A stretch of DNA of 64,000 nt. Source: Chelonoidis abingdonii (lineage: Eukaryota; Chordata; Testudines; Testudinidae). The notes under the pieces are model-generated. The model made no database searches and had not been told where the DNA came from. It saw only the letters and a program-made list of their open reading frames with translations. The DNA is taken from assembly GCF_003597395.2 (NCBI RefSeq), contig NC_133774.1, positions 38,879,191-38,943,190 on the forward strand, read 5' to 3'. Positions within the stretch are counted from its first letter, which is position 1. Every line of letters begins with the position of its first letter. Shown piece by piece: positions 1-11,691 of the stretch. A program made the translations under genes and the position numbers.

Positions 1-409
1 ACAGTTTACTCTGTGAAAACTTTTCATCAATCAGAAAACAGTATATTCAAAGGGCAAATGAATTGTGCCTAAATCAAGAAGGTTGGCACATTTGCTGCAC
101 TTTCCTCTTGACCAGGATGTGCTTTATATACCCCAAGCCTATTATGAACTCCAGGAGCTTCATTATTTTAAAAAGTGACACTGATAACAACATTGCAAGA
201 TTTTACTTTGTTAAGTGATCTGAGATATTGATTATTTTAAATGGTGTTAGAGGCCACTGAATTTCATATAGCCGTACTCAAGGTAGCAACAATACTTCAC
301 TATTGTAAGAATTAGCCATTGTAAGGCATGCATCTTTTGTTCTTTGCTGCCCCCTGATGTGTTTTCACATGTACTTTACTCCCTGCTCTTCACCAATGAT
401 AAGCTAGAA

Positions 410-640
410 AAGACAAAAACCTCTAGATCATCTAGCGCATCTCCTTGCAGCATTACACGTACAATTCTTTGTCCAGTTAGCTTTAAAAATTTCAAGTGAC
501 AGGACATTAACCACTTCTTCTGGGAGACTAGTCTACAGTCTACATCATTGTCAGGAAGATTTTCTGATATTCAGAAAGAATGCTCTATCTTAATTTCATC
601 CTATTACTCTATTAAGCTTTTCAGATCTATTGCTAGTTTT
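410..640 (-). mobile_element. CR1/L3-type LINE fragment
   Basis: On the plus strand the run from the tctagatcatctag area through ggacattaaccacttcttctg, a block near agtctacatcattgtcaggaag, and attctttct/atttcatccta follows the antisense of the 3' coding region of CR1/L3 LINEs. It is old and diverged. The family is recognised by pattern memory, not alignment. Confidence 0.65.
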
Positions 641-1554
641 GATGGAGTGTGCGTGTGTATAAAGTGATGGTAAATATATAGAATGGAAAACTATTACACA
701 GTTGGTTTGTAAAAATAGTTTGATGTCACATTTCAAGGCTGATATCACTTATTCAGTTACTGTGCTCAAGGTTAACAGTCAAGTCATATTTTTCAATGAA
801 AGAAAATCATATTGTTTCAATTATTTCCATATTGTCATTTAATTTGGAGCATATTTTTTCTAAAGCTGCTAGGTCATTCCTAGAGATAATGCAGTCTCTA
901 ATCCTTAGAGGTAAAGCGCTTTATATTTTCTTAGTCGCAGTTTTTAGCTACTATTAGTGTTTTGTAGAGCCATCTTTCTACTCCATTGCTTACAGTATAT
1001 AATTTAGTGTGGAGGGACTGTCTATTGCCTAAGAGAGCCGGAATTTGTGAAGGTATGATTCCTAAAACTAGGTATAGTCATTCTGTGACTGCTTCTCAAT
1101 ATACTCTCATTACACATTTTCCCACCTAATTTGTTTTAATCTTTCCATTTCTCATTTGCAGCTGTAGCCTTTGTTTTTCTTTTTTAAAATGCAGCTGTTG
1201 TCATTTCTGAAAGGGTCTAATATGTGTGGATGTGGATATTTAGTTTTATTTATTTTTATTATATTAAAAAAACTACCTATCTCAGCCTCTAAGCAGCCTG
1301 ATGAACTATTAAGAATAAAACCATAATAATAAAATGAAACAATTATAAAACACTTGTTGATTCCACCTCACAGCCATTCAGCAAGATGACATTTAAAAAA
1401 AAATCCTTCACCCCTCAGTTCATTCGAAGAAAAGCCTACACACCATCCTTCAGAATCTCTATTTAAAGAAACCACTAAAGAACAATTGTTTTAGAATATG
1501 TCAGGCAGTGGGATATTCGATCACCAGTATCAGCTGTGGTTTTTAGTGAATATA

Positions 1555-2291
1555 CAGGGCCGGTGCAAGGAAGTTTTGCGCCCTAGGCAAAACTTTCCAC
1601 TTGCCACCCCCCTATAACGACGCCCAGCTAATCCCAGCCCCCGATGACCCCCATGGCAGCTAACTTAGCCGCCGACCCAGGGAGCCCCCCCCCAGCAGCT
1701 TCCCCCTACTTGGCAAACAGCTAACCCTCTCCCCCCCGTCCTCCCATGGCAACTAACCCTGCCTAGGGAGACTTCCACGCCCACCAACCGGTAGCTAACC
1801 CTGCTGGGAGACTTCACCCGCCTTCCCCCGGCAGCTAACATGCCCTAGCGAGACTTCCTCCTTTCCCGCGGCAGCTAAGCCTGCTAGGGAGACTTCACTC
1901 TCCTTCCGCGGCCAAGCTAACCCTGCCTAGGGAGACCTCCTGCGGAAACTAAGCTTCCTAGTAAGCCCGACCCAGCTCACCTCAGCTCCGCCTCCTCCAC
2001 TGAGCACGCCAGCGCTGCTCTAATTCTCCTCCCCGCCCAGGCTTGCGGCGCTGATTGGAGGAGACTTGGAGCTGGGCTGTGAGCTCAGCGGAGGAGGCAG
2101 AGTGGAGGTGAGCTGGGGCAGGGAGTGGTTCCTCTGTGCACCCCTCCCCTTGTTATTGCAGGTAACCCTCTCTGAGCGCCCCCCCACCCAGCTCACCTCC
2201 ATCTCTTCACCTGAGGGGGCTTTTCGGCACCCCCAAACACTAGGCGCCCTAGGCGGCCGCCTAGTTTGCCTAAATGGTTGCACCAGCCCTG
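1555..2291 (+). mobile_element. Non-autonomous hAT DNA transposon, 737 bp
   Basis: It is flanked by a perfect 8-bp target duplication TGAATATA (1547-1554 and 2292-2299). The ends are CAGGGCCGGTGCAA and, read inwards from the right, CAGGGCTGGTGCAA (13 of 14 matching). An 8-bp duplication with CAGGG ends is diagnostic of hAT. The interior is GC-rich with repeated gcagctaaccctgcctaggg-like units. It has no transposase reading frame; the 86-87-residue frames inside overlap on opposite strands and look like chance. Confidence 0.9.
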
Positions 2292-2679
2292 TGAATATAC
2301 CTAAGCATGTTAGACAGTCCCTCTAGAGCCAGATTGTGGGACAAGAATAGGAGTTATGCTTTCCATGCGAATGTGGACAAATTAATGTAAGTAGGACATA
2401 TTCCAATTAATAAGTAAATACTCCACATTGAACTGAACTACTGCCCATTTTAAAAGCCACTCATTTCTTTCCTCACCTCCAACCATGAAGCAATACTTTC
2501 TTTAAAGGGTTCTGGTCAAATGATCCAATGGCCTGGTTGCCATACACCCTGCCAAACAGTTTGAAAATTTTTATCGATGTGCTACTGTAGAATGAATTCT
2601 AGTATCAACTCATTCCAGCTAATGCATTTTTCTCCTCATATGTGCTTACCTGAAATGAGTATCTATAATTAAAGCACAA

Positions 2680-2930
2680 TTCCTTCTGATCTCAATGAAG
2701 AAAATCCATATTACCTTCCTTATTTCCTTTGCATCCCTTCCTCACCTTTTCTTTTTCATCCCTTCCACCATGTTGCCTCTTACACTAGGAACTTCCTTCA
2801 CATTCTGGCTTCCTCTTTCTTCTCATTCAAATCCTTCCTGAGAATAACATTTTTCCAGGAAGCCTATCAGTCTTAATGTACCACCCAAAGTGCTTATTAT
2901 TTACTTTAGTGACAATGCATCTTCCAGTCA
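2680..2930 (+). mobile_element. Possible L2-like LINE 3' end
   Basis: A pyrimidine-rich stretch with caaatccttcctgagaa and ttttccaggaagcctatcag follows the usual end of L2-like LINE coding sequence and 3' region. Similarity is by eye and weak. Confidence 0.4.
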
Positions 2931-4867
2931 TCTAGCTTATTAGACTTGTGCCTGGTGCCCTGAGGTTCCTGCTAGCACTGTTAGCAGTGCTGTCTGTACT
3001 GCTGTGATGAGTCTTCCACTTGCCTGCTGGTCTGAATGTCTAGAGCAGCAAGAGCAGCACTGCCAAGAAGACTTTCCAGCAGCCAGGAAGCCAGACAGTC
3101 AGCACTTCAAACACCTCTGCCAAGAGTCCAAGGGGCAAGGTGGTGCCACAAAAGGATTGTTTTTTTTAATTGATGTGAGAAAGAATGATACAAGCATTTT
3201 TCCTGCCTTTCTCCCTTGGTGCATTGCTTTGGTATAACATGCATTACCGTGATTTTATATGGCTTAGGAAGGTATCTAGGCAAACTTCTGTGCTTAGTCA
3301 TGAAGGTCTGTTACTATAGAAACAACAATAATATCAAATACAACATTATGTCCAGGGATGGGCAAACCAGTTCAGGCAAAATACCATCCAGCTGCAACCC
3401 TTACTCATTAGCCAAAGTGAATCCTAATCCTTTTCATAGTTTGCAGTGATTTAATACTTTTCCCAACCCCTGAAGTCTTTTGGCCTCTCAGATCCGACCA
3501 CCCTAATATGTAGGTTAGACATGGCAGATCTGGTGGCCTTTCTGATGGAGCATGTTAACATTACATGAAATTAAACTACCCCTACACTTCACTGTTCTCT
3601 ACTGCTGCTCCCTTTAAATTTCCTGGCACAGAAAAGTTTTCTAGTTAAATCGCACTCTGAATGCACCTCATACCTTATAGGCATTCAACCCTCAAATGAT
3701 GTATTACTTCTGACATGCACATTGCACTCCAGGGATTAAGTAAAGGGAAGTCTCCAGATCAGTGGGAAATTGAACGAGCGCACTAGTGGCATCCAGCAGA
3801 GAGTATCATTGGTCCTGCTGTTTGGGCACCTACTCCTGCTGGAGGAAAGAAATTGGCATAAGGGCTTCCCTGGTAGAGGAGCTTGTAAGGCACTGTCTTG
3901 CGTGTGCGCGCATGTGCATGTACAACCTCTCTTTATGGTATCATCACATTGTGGGATGCAATCCAGACCAGAGAGAGGTTGTGCCACTGCTTGGCCCATA
4001 ACCCAGGGAGCCTCACAATGCTTTGCTATTGTAGTTGCTAACCTGTGCCCTCACAAACAGCCAAACAACATGTCGGCCACTCCCTGAGTGTCCGTGTACA
4101 GCTGCAGCCTGCCAGTAATACTCCAGTCACAATCTGGCTTCCAGAAGCTTTGGTTACCAATTGTAGGGTAAACCCAACACACACCCAGTCTTCAACATTC
4201 CCCAAAAATATGTGTTCTGTCCAGCCCTCTCCGGGGAAGTTCAGATATTAGAGATCTGTTGCCCCTGTAAGGGGTTAATATACAACAGTTTGCTACTTTA
4301 ATTAGCGTTACCAAACAATTCAGCTTAAATACAACATTGGATTAGTTTTGATTAAAAAATACCACTTTTTTTTTTACTACAAAGATATAGATTTTAAGTG
4401 AGTACAGTTATAAGGTATTAAAGTCAGAAATGGTTACAAGAGAAATAAAGATAAAACACTTTCTAGTAATTAAAACTTAACAAACTAGATGTTGTTCCAG
4501 ATAAAATCTTTACCACATGTTCCCAGCAACATTGCTAACCAAATTCTCAGGTCAGGATGCCCTCCCAAAGTCAAAGGGCTGGTTTCTTTGTCATCTTAGG
4601 TTAAAGAGATAGGGAGAGAGAGAAAGAAAGAGAGAATACCTGGGGTGTTTTCTGTCCCTCACTTTTAATCCAGTCACCCTTTGAAATGCATTTTCCTAAG
4701 GGCTACCCCTAGATAAAGTGCCTTCCCACTGTGAGGCTGGAGACATGAAATCTCATGGTGAAAGAGTTTCCATGTTGTTGTTGTTGTTTAAATGTTGTTT
4801 AAAATGCAGATTGATCTGTTCCTACCCTCCTTCTGTTGCCAAAGAATGACCACTTGACTGGTGTTTA

Positions 4868-5058
4868 TGTAACCCACACACCTCCTGGGTGTAATGTTCT
4901 GTCTCATCTAGTGGTACCAAGACCATGTACAGAGAGAGAGAGAGAGACTAATGAGTTTCCTCTACAGCCTGAGCTAACAGGCTTATGGCTTTTAGCTCAT
5001 GCGACAGAGATTCATGCCCTAGGTTTGATCCCGACTGCCAGGGTCTGTCAGCGTTACA
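4868..5058 (+). repeat. Left LTR of the miniature LTR element
   Basis: It starts TGTAACCC and ends GCGTTACA, and carries a GA repeat and a tRNA-like segment from tagctcatgcgacagag to ggtttgatccc, resembling the A and B boxes of a tRNA gene. Compared with the right copy it lacks about 20 bp (the ctaagctacaaaggcccc portion). Confidence 0.65.
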
Positions 5059-5060
5059 AC

Positions 5061-5078
5061 TGGAGGCTCATCCGGGAT
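5061..5078 (+). other. Primer-binding site, tRNA-Pro type
   Basis: The sequence tggaggctcatccgggat begins 2 bp after the left LTR. The canonical tRNA-Pro site differs only at two G-to-A positions. Position and match together make chance unlikely. Confidence 0.7.
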
Positions 5079-5138
5079 TTCAACTGGAAAGTCTCTGAAG
5101 CTCAGGACACGCTTTCTCAGCTAGGGGAAGTAGCTAGG

Positions 5139-5330
5139 TGTGGTGTTCTGTTCCATCTAGTGGCACCAAGACCACTTAGAAAGAGAGAGAGAGAGATTAA
5201 TGAGTCTGTTCTACAGCCGTAGCTAACAGGCTTATGGCTTTTAGCTCATGCGATAGAGACTCATGCACTAAGCTACAAAGGCCCCAGATTCGATCCTACC
5301 CGCAGATGACTGGGGTCTGTGGGCGTTACA
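5139..5330 (+). repeat. Right LTR of the miniature LTR element
   Basis: It aligns with the left copy from tgtggtgttctg onward and ends GGGCGTTACA. It contains a tRNA-like run: tagctcatgcgatagag (A-box side), then cagattcgatcc (B-box side) about 27 bp later. Its first 20 or so bases are missing or rearranged. Confidence 0.65.
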
Positions 5331-5969
5331 TTTGCCAATCAACTTTGATGACACCTGGCTAGAGGAGTTAGTTTGTCCTTTGTCTTTGAAGAACAGGTTC
5401 ACTCCCTCTCAGGACTTCTCAGGTAAATAAATCTAAGTCATAATTTCTGCTTATGTTCACAACTTTACATATAATGTTGTTACACACATTTCACCATCTT
5501 ATTGACCAGTGAGTTATTAGTTTTCAAATGATACCTCAACAAGGCACATTTTTTACAAAGATTATTACAGTAGTGTGTAGGGTGTGAATACAGGAGTGCT
5601 TTCAGCCACAGTTATCAGATATTTTCTTTTATTATTAGGAATTTTTCTGTGCTACAGACTTTCTGAATCCTTGAATCTATGGGAAGGGGCCAAAATTTCT
5701 GGAAAAAAAAAGAACCTGAAGCCTATCTCTTTTAAAGGCAATAGAGTCTGGATAATCAAAGTGTGAAAAATGGGGGAGTCCTGCAAATAAAAATAAGCAG
5801 ACTAGCCATCAATAATATAAATGGCTCATGGCTGCTAGCATGAAACCAACCCCCAATATTATCTCTTCAGAGAATGCATTAACAAGGGGTTATGGTTACA
5901 GTTGTCATGGGGAATAGTTACAATTAATGAGAGATCTATGCAGCTAGTTTTTTCTTTCTCATTTGTTTA

Positions 5970-6050
5970 ATTACCATGCCTGGAAAGGGTTAACAAACAA
6001 CACCTGACCAGAGGAAAGAGACATTAACCCTTAGCTATCTGTTTATGACA
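5970..6050 (-). mobile_element. Truncated copy of the TGTCATAAACAG LTR family, inverted
   Basis: Reading the minus strand from 6050 gives tgtcataaacagatagctaa, gggttaat, then the ctggtcaggtg block, matching the start of the solo LTR at 15487 except for rearranged inner parts. Only the LTR start survives. Confidence 0.65.
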
Positions 6051-7007
6051 CATGCATTTAAGAATTATTATAAAAGAATCTTAACTGTGGATGATTTTCA
6101 ATGTGTGAAGAAGTGGATTTTAAAAAACCTAAAAGTGAAAAGCTGTTCAATCAAACTCTGATCCACATGTGTTAAGCAGGAAGCAGAGCTGTGCATAACT
6201 TGTCATGAAATCAAGACGCGAGGTGAGCATTTGCAGCATCAGTGAACATCAGGCTGACTTCCAAGTGCTATGGAGGAATTTAGACTTTATGGAGGAAACC
6301 ACACAGAACACAGCAATTTTACATTACTTCAACCCTAAACCAGGTCAAACTTAGTGGTTTTGGCTGAGTTTCACTTCAAGTATCAGGATTCAACCAAACT
6401 CTGAACTCAAAGTGAAACTCAGTGAGTATGAACCCATCTGAACAAAACAAGCAAACAAAAAATGTTGAACAGGAAACTTAGGCTCCTAAGTCACTTATGT
6501 ACTTTTGAAAACTTTCCACTATCTATGCGGGGTACTAAATCATACCCAGACATCGCCTCAGTGCCTGTAGAACTCCACTTTCCAATTAGTAAGTCAATTT
6601 GTTGCCTGTGCCTCTACTACATTTCAATGCATCAATTCACCAATATACCCGATAGTCACATATGGATACACGCAGAAGAAATGGAGGACAAAAGACCATA
6701 GTTTATTGACATTTCCACCATCTCAAAAACAAAGTTTTGGAATGAACTCACATTAACGCCAAGGATATCTCTATATCTAGATATCCATGTCTAATATGAC
6801 ATATCACTGGAAAGAATTAATTTGCTATTTGTGGTAAAAATCAGCCAAAACCTTATTTATAAAATAAACTTATGAATGTAAAAGAATATATTGTTTTTAT
6901 TTCAAAAGAGCCAGACATTTTTGAATTACATTTTGATTTTATAAATAATTATTCAGTTTCAGAAGACCATTATACTTTCACTTTGTGCTTATATTAATCT
7001 CTCTTAC

Positions 7008-7057
7008 CTGTTATAGTTGCTTTGTTGATGGATGGTTGGTTACACATGGGTGACCGT
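7008..7057 (-). CDS. PDE4D: PDE4D coding exon, 50 bp: linker LR1 between UCR1 and UCR2
   Basis: The first base completes a Lys codon, followed by RSPMCNQPSINKATIT and a final G that begins the next codon. This is the linker just before UCR2. The acceptor is cattgtcag and the donor gtaagag. The exon is intact and lies 2.9 kb below the 74-bp exon. The next expected exon, encoding the EEAYQKLA-type start of UCR2 (about 113 bp in other vertebrates), was not found between 1 and 7007, nor was the alternative first exon of the short PDE4D1 form, so both probably lie beyond the window edge. Confidence 0.95.
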
Positions 7058-8501
7058 CTGACAATGGGAAAAAAAGGCATAAATGTATCAAGTTTGTATA
7101 TTAGTGCAGTCTTTAAGCCATTTGTTTGAAAACACTTTTATTTGAGAGATTATATTGGGTTGGAATGTATAGAAACTGACAAAAATAGTTCATTTGGCAT
7201 ACATACAGAGGTGAACAGAACTCACAAACGAACCTCATATTATTTCACAGCTTGCGCTGAGTCAGGGCCCAAATGTGCTTCAGCTGAACAGCGAGAAATT
7301 ACGAAGCAGTAAAAGTAGTGAACAAGCATGAAAGAAACTGCAATATTTGGTTACAGAAGGTCCCTTAATAAAGAGAATATTTCTAAAACAATCTAAAATA
7401 TTGTTGAGTTTTCAATTGCTATTGTGCAATATTTTCAGCCATTTTTCATTTGCTACACATAAAATCTACCTCTTAAGAGTTTTATTCTGCAGATCTTCTT
7501 TCATGCTTTCTCCGGTAACTGGGATGACTATGGTGGCAGATTTTCTGACTTGATACACACAAGGAACAGAAATGTCACCTAACTCACCTACTGGGAATAC
7601 CCTCAGTGTGGGGGAGTCTTCAGCAGGCACAGGGTTAACAGAACCAACTTCCCCTCAGCACAGGGATCATGTGGGTAGAGGGGAGTATGGAGAGAGAGGG
7701 GGACAGAAGAAAGGAAGGAACAGAGAGTGGTGTACCAGCCCCCAAGCTGTTCTAAAATGAGCCAGAGCTGGGGAAGAAGATTAATGAGCTGTAAATAGCT
7801 CTCTGACAAGCTCCACATTTTGCTGTACCCAGTGAAATCTGGGAATCCGCCCTATATCAGAAATTGCTTAGAAAGAGTATATTTTAACTGTTGTATTTCT
7901 ACAAACCATAACTAGTACAAACCCCCAAAGTCCTCAGAGAGATCCTACAAACCTTATTAAATACTATAAAACCTCGATTAATTCCCTTAGCACCCTCCAT
8001 CCTGTGCACTGAATGAGGCAGGGCTCCTATAGAAAAATTATGTGACTCTGTAATTAGAGACTGAAGATTATTGTAACGTGCATGCATCAACATAAAATAA
8101 AAGTACAAAGGGGAAGGAACAGGCAACCTTAATTCTAGTATTTCCTAATTTTGAATGCTGACTATACAACCAATATATGTTCTGTTAATTTAGTTTTTTT
8201 AAATCTAATAATAATAAGACAAGGGGGCATGGAAGCATCGTTGCTTTTCATCTATTCTTAAACTGAATATTAAGAATGTTAGATGAATCAGAGGGTTGAC
8301 ATTGGATAATCTAGAGTTAAGCTCCTCAGTTTATGCAGATTATGTACAACTGGCAGACATGTTTGAATTAATTATGATAATCTTTGCTACCTTGTAAAAT
8401 TGGTGGAGTTGACTTGGACTTACAATAAGCACCAAGATGAAGTGATTGCATTTTGGAATAGGGACAAAAAAATGTACTAGTGATGAAGTCATAAAACAAG
8501 T

Positions 8502-8740
8502 ACAACAAGGAGTCCAGTGGCACCTTAAAGATTAACAGATTTATTTGGGCATAACCTTTCATGGGTAAAAAACCTCACTTCTTCATATGCCTGCAGAAAC
8601 CTCACTTCTTCCATGCATCTGAAGAAGTGAGGTTTTTTACCCATGAAAGCTTATGTCCAAATACATCTGTTAAACTTTAAGGTACCACCGGACTCCTTGT
8701 TGTTTTTGTGGATACAGACCAACATGGCTACCCCCTTATA
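8502..8740. mobile_element. Inverted pair of Penelope-like repeat ends (foldback)
   Basis: The left arm (8502-8583) and right arm (8619-8703) are near-perfect inverse copies, each with the gtggcacctta / cataacctttcatgggt / cctcacttcttc blocks. The right arm continues into the gatacagaccaacatggcta tail at 8710-8730. A 15-bp piece (aacctcacttcttc) is repeated next to the hinge. I associate this tail and the ctgaaga...gaaa core with Penelope-like elements; the inversion itself is plainly visible. Confidence 0.6.
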
Positions 8741-9240
8741 CATAAAACAAGTAGAATCTTATGTGTATATCGGAAACTTAATCAGCTACAAGTGCTGCAA
8801 GAAATTGATGAAATTATGGAGTGATAAAAACATTACGTTTGGTACCAAAGTGAAAATGTATCAAACTAGTGTACTGACTATATTACTCTATAAATAGAAG
8901 CATTAAATGGAACAGACATCAGAAGGCCAGATGTAGTAGAGAAAAAGGGCAGGTGTAAAGCGGAAAGATTTTAAGACAAATGAAGATGCTGGAAGAAGAG
9001 TAGGATGTGAAATTAGGGAATAGGATTGGCTATAACTGAAAATATTATGATGATAGTGACACTGCAGAAGACCAACAGTGATAAGATGCCAAAGAAAATA
9101 ATACAAGTGCAATGATGGTCAGTCTGATCAAGAAGCTGACTACAAACTAGATGGCTTGACATTGTTTGCAGGGACATGACCAGGCAGGGCTTAATGGAGG
9201 AACAAGCCAAGGACAGGAATGAATGCAAACACTGTTAACT
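8740..9240 (+). pseudogene. Decayed non-LTR LINE, C-terminal RT and tail
   Basis: Plus-strand translation gives VESYVYIGNLISY and KVKMYQTSVLTILLY, matching the thumb region of non-LTR reverse transcriptases (usual patterns FxYLGS and KxxxYxTxVLxxLLYG). About 240 bp later WLDIVCRDMTRQGLMEEQAK and DRNEC match the usual C-terminal tail of such elements. Frames shift and stops intervene, so it is dead. I cannot name the clade. Confidence 0.6.
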
Positions 9241-9632
9241 ACTCCCTGTGTCTACAAAGATACTCCAGGATGAAAGAGTGTCAAATTATTTTAGAAATTA
9301 ACAATGCACTATAAACAACTTCTATCTTGTAAATATAGTGAAAAGAAACCCAAGTTCTACTCATAATTTACAACATTAACCACTATCCAGAACTCCTTAA
9401 TGGAATTATAGCTGTATATTACATGATTTCTTTCTTTCTTTTTTTTTTTTTTTAATGTAAAACAGGTTCCACTGTTGTTAATTGAGATCACATTTCTGTA
9501 GCAATGTTGGAAAAAAATGTTGGATGTGTTATTTCAGTTATATAATTAGACTTCAATAGATACTTTAATACTCGATTACCATATATTTTCAAACAAAGAT
9601 TTCACTGTCCTGGACTGAATAGGCAGAATTTT

Positions 9633-9705
9633 AGGGTCAGATCCTGCTAGTAAGTTGCCATGTGTGTAGTGGTTCACACACTTGGATACAGTTGCAGGAT
9701 CCCTT
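9633..9705. repeat. Short palindromic MITE-like repeat
   Basis: The outer parts agggtcagatcctgc and gcaggatccct are inverted. It resembles the unit at 12672. Confidence 0.4.
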
Positions 9706-10005
9706 ACACATGACTAATTTGATGCAAGTCACAGATATTAGAAATTACTTCCAAGTTTAAATAATCACATTGTAAGTAAGGTACTGCAAGAAAAAATAAT
9801 GGCTGTTGGCTTAGTTTTAATGTTTAACACTGTTATTTCAAAATATTAATAGAAAATTAACAGGTCATATCATTTGATATCATTTGGGGCTTTTACAAGT
9901 CTAACGGCACAGGATGCACTCTGAAATCTAAAGACATTGCCCTGAGTCTTAACATTTAATAAGCACTACTCCAAAAAGTTCAGAGGGGAAAAGAGTCTGC
10001 ACTCA

Positions 10006-10149
<144 letters not shown>

Positions 10150-11395
10150 TTAAAGGCAAAAGAAAAACACATTACAAATAGATTATAAAAAGTTTCCAGG
10201 CTTGCTTTAATGTCTGAAGACTGAACATTATTTAACAATAAATCTTTTGTAAAAAAAGAAAACAGTTTATTGCTTTTCCCCCTTCACTAAACAACTCATT
10301 ATTTTTTTAAAGACAGACTTATTTGAAGAGGAGGAAAGTTTTTCACAGAATGCAATTTAACTCTCCAAAATGACCAAAAAATAATTCATGTTTTGAGAAG
10401 AATGGCCCACTAATACCTAGCACTCCATAAATAAAAATGATTACATGATTTTCCATTTGCACAGCAGCAAGCTTTTACATTTTACATCCAGTTTGAATAA
10501 AATGTAGTGAAAAAAGTTACCAAATTCATATGCCTTGCCTATATGAACACTAACACATATGTGTGTAGGAAATGCTAGATCTGAATATAAACAAAGGATT
10601 ATGGTCACACATGGACTAGAATGGGGCATGGACAACAAAAATTAGAAGAAAAGATTTGCTGCTTTTAAAGAAAGTAAAAAAGAATAATCAGAAGAGAAAA
10701 TACTAGATAGAATTGAGAAAAAAAGACTTATGAAGCTATTGTAGAAAGACAGGGTGAGCTGGAAGTGGGAAGGGAAAAGAGGACTAAAGGAAAAGAGAAA
10801 AGGTAAAATAAGGAAAGATACGTGCTTGGCTTTCTAGTGAATTTATATTTAACTTTTATAACCTTCTATTCTACTCTTCTAGCAGATATCCTATAGATCC
10901 TGTCTGTGGAGGAGGGGAAGAAGGGGAAGGGATGTGGTGGCTAGCTGTATTTTGAGTAACTATGCTAAAATGGCTAGATATTTATCTTGGAGATATAATT
11001 ACATTATTGATTATCTCTAGGGAATAGATTCTGGCTGCTCCTGTGCAAGTGGTGAGGATGAGGGGAGGGAACATTGAGCCCTTTCCCAGTTGCCCAAGGG
11101 ACAGCCAAAATCCCACTCTTTGATCTCCATTAAGTGAAAAGCGCAGCAGATCACAGCTCTGTGAACATTGCTTGACACATCCAAAAGGCCACCACTTGTT
11201 TCCCAAACCGTGCACTAGCATGACTGGGTGATGTTCTGAGAACAATGATGGTGCGGGAGATGCATGCTACACTCCCAGAAAGGTGCTTCTCTATGTGCTC
11301 CCCTCAGTCCCTGCCAAAGCATTCTACAGCACCCTGCAGGCAGATTGCTTCTGGCATCTGCTGCAAATGCACCAAATCTCCAAACACACCCTTAC

Positions 11396-11691
11396 CAGGA
11401 GTCGGCAACCTTTCAGCAGTGGTGTGCCGAGTCTTCACTTATTCACTCTAATTTAAAATTTTGCATGCCAGTAATATATTTTAACATTTTTAAAAGGTCT
11501 CTTTCTATAACGAAACTATTGTTGTATTTAAAGTAAATAGGGTTTTTAAAACATTTAAGAAGCTTCATTTAAAATTAAATTAAAATGCAGAGCTCCCCAG
11601 ACCAGTGGTCAGGACCTGGGCACCATGAGTGCCACTGAAAATCAGCTCACGTGCTGCCTTTGGCACGCATGCCATAGTTTGCCTACCCCTG
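11396..11691 (-). mobile_element. hAT MITE, same family as 58740 and 49019
   Basis: The left end is CAGGAGTCGGCAACC and the right end TTGCCTACCCCTG, with an AT-rich middle. It is the reverse-orientation relative of the 310-bp element at 58740 (shared ctgaaaatcagctcacgtgc and gtgccgag blocks). I find no convincing 8-bp duplication, so one edge may be damaged. Confidence 0.75.

Larger units (their letters stand above)
4868..5330 (+). mobile_element. Miniature LTR retrotransposon (TRIM-like), 463 bp
   Basis: Two direct copies of an LTR of about 190 bp flank an interior of about 80 bp. The LTR starts TGTAAC and ends GTTACA, perfect inverted 6-bp termini. Two bases after the left LTR is an 18-bp site matching the tRNA-Pro primer-binding site of mammalian gammaretroviruses at 16 of 18 positions; a purine run (aggggaag) lies just before the right LTR. 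No gag or pol is present. Flanks TTTA and TTTG could be a 4-bp target duplication with one mismatch. The right LTR has lost about 20 bp at its start, and the left LTR lacks about 20 bp inside. Confidence 0.7.
4080..5450. repeat. Unnamed long interspersed repeat, split by a miniature LTR element
   Basis: The flanks of the LTR element (gttgcccctgtaaggggtta near 4260; ctggtttctttgtcatctta near 4580; gatgacacctggctagagga near 5350) look to me like one repeat family seen in turtle DNA, now interrupted. I cannot name the family or set its ends. Confidence 0.4.
1..7007 (-). other. PDE4D: PDE4D intron downstream of the 50-bp exon (partial)
   Basis: Intronic sequence running off the left edge. Recognisable contents are a CR1/L3 piece (410-640), a hAT element (1555-2291), a possible L2-like end (2680-2930), an unnamed repeat (about 4080-5450) into which a miniature LTR element has inserted (4868-5330), and an inverted LTR start (5970-6050). 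I see nothing interpretable in 641-1546, 2300-2680, 2931-4080, 5451-5970 and 6051-7007 beyond AT-rich intron and short chance reading frames. Confidence 0.85.

Noticed and set aside
4890..5330. Simple tandem duplication
   Set aside because: The primer-binding site placed right after the first copy, the purine run before the second, and inverted TGTAAC/GTTACA ends fit an LTR element better.
1..7007. UCR2 exon and first exon of short PDE4D1
   Set aside because: Looked for the expected translated motifs on the minus strand and found none; the GC-rich part at 1555-2291 is a hAT element, not a promoter island.
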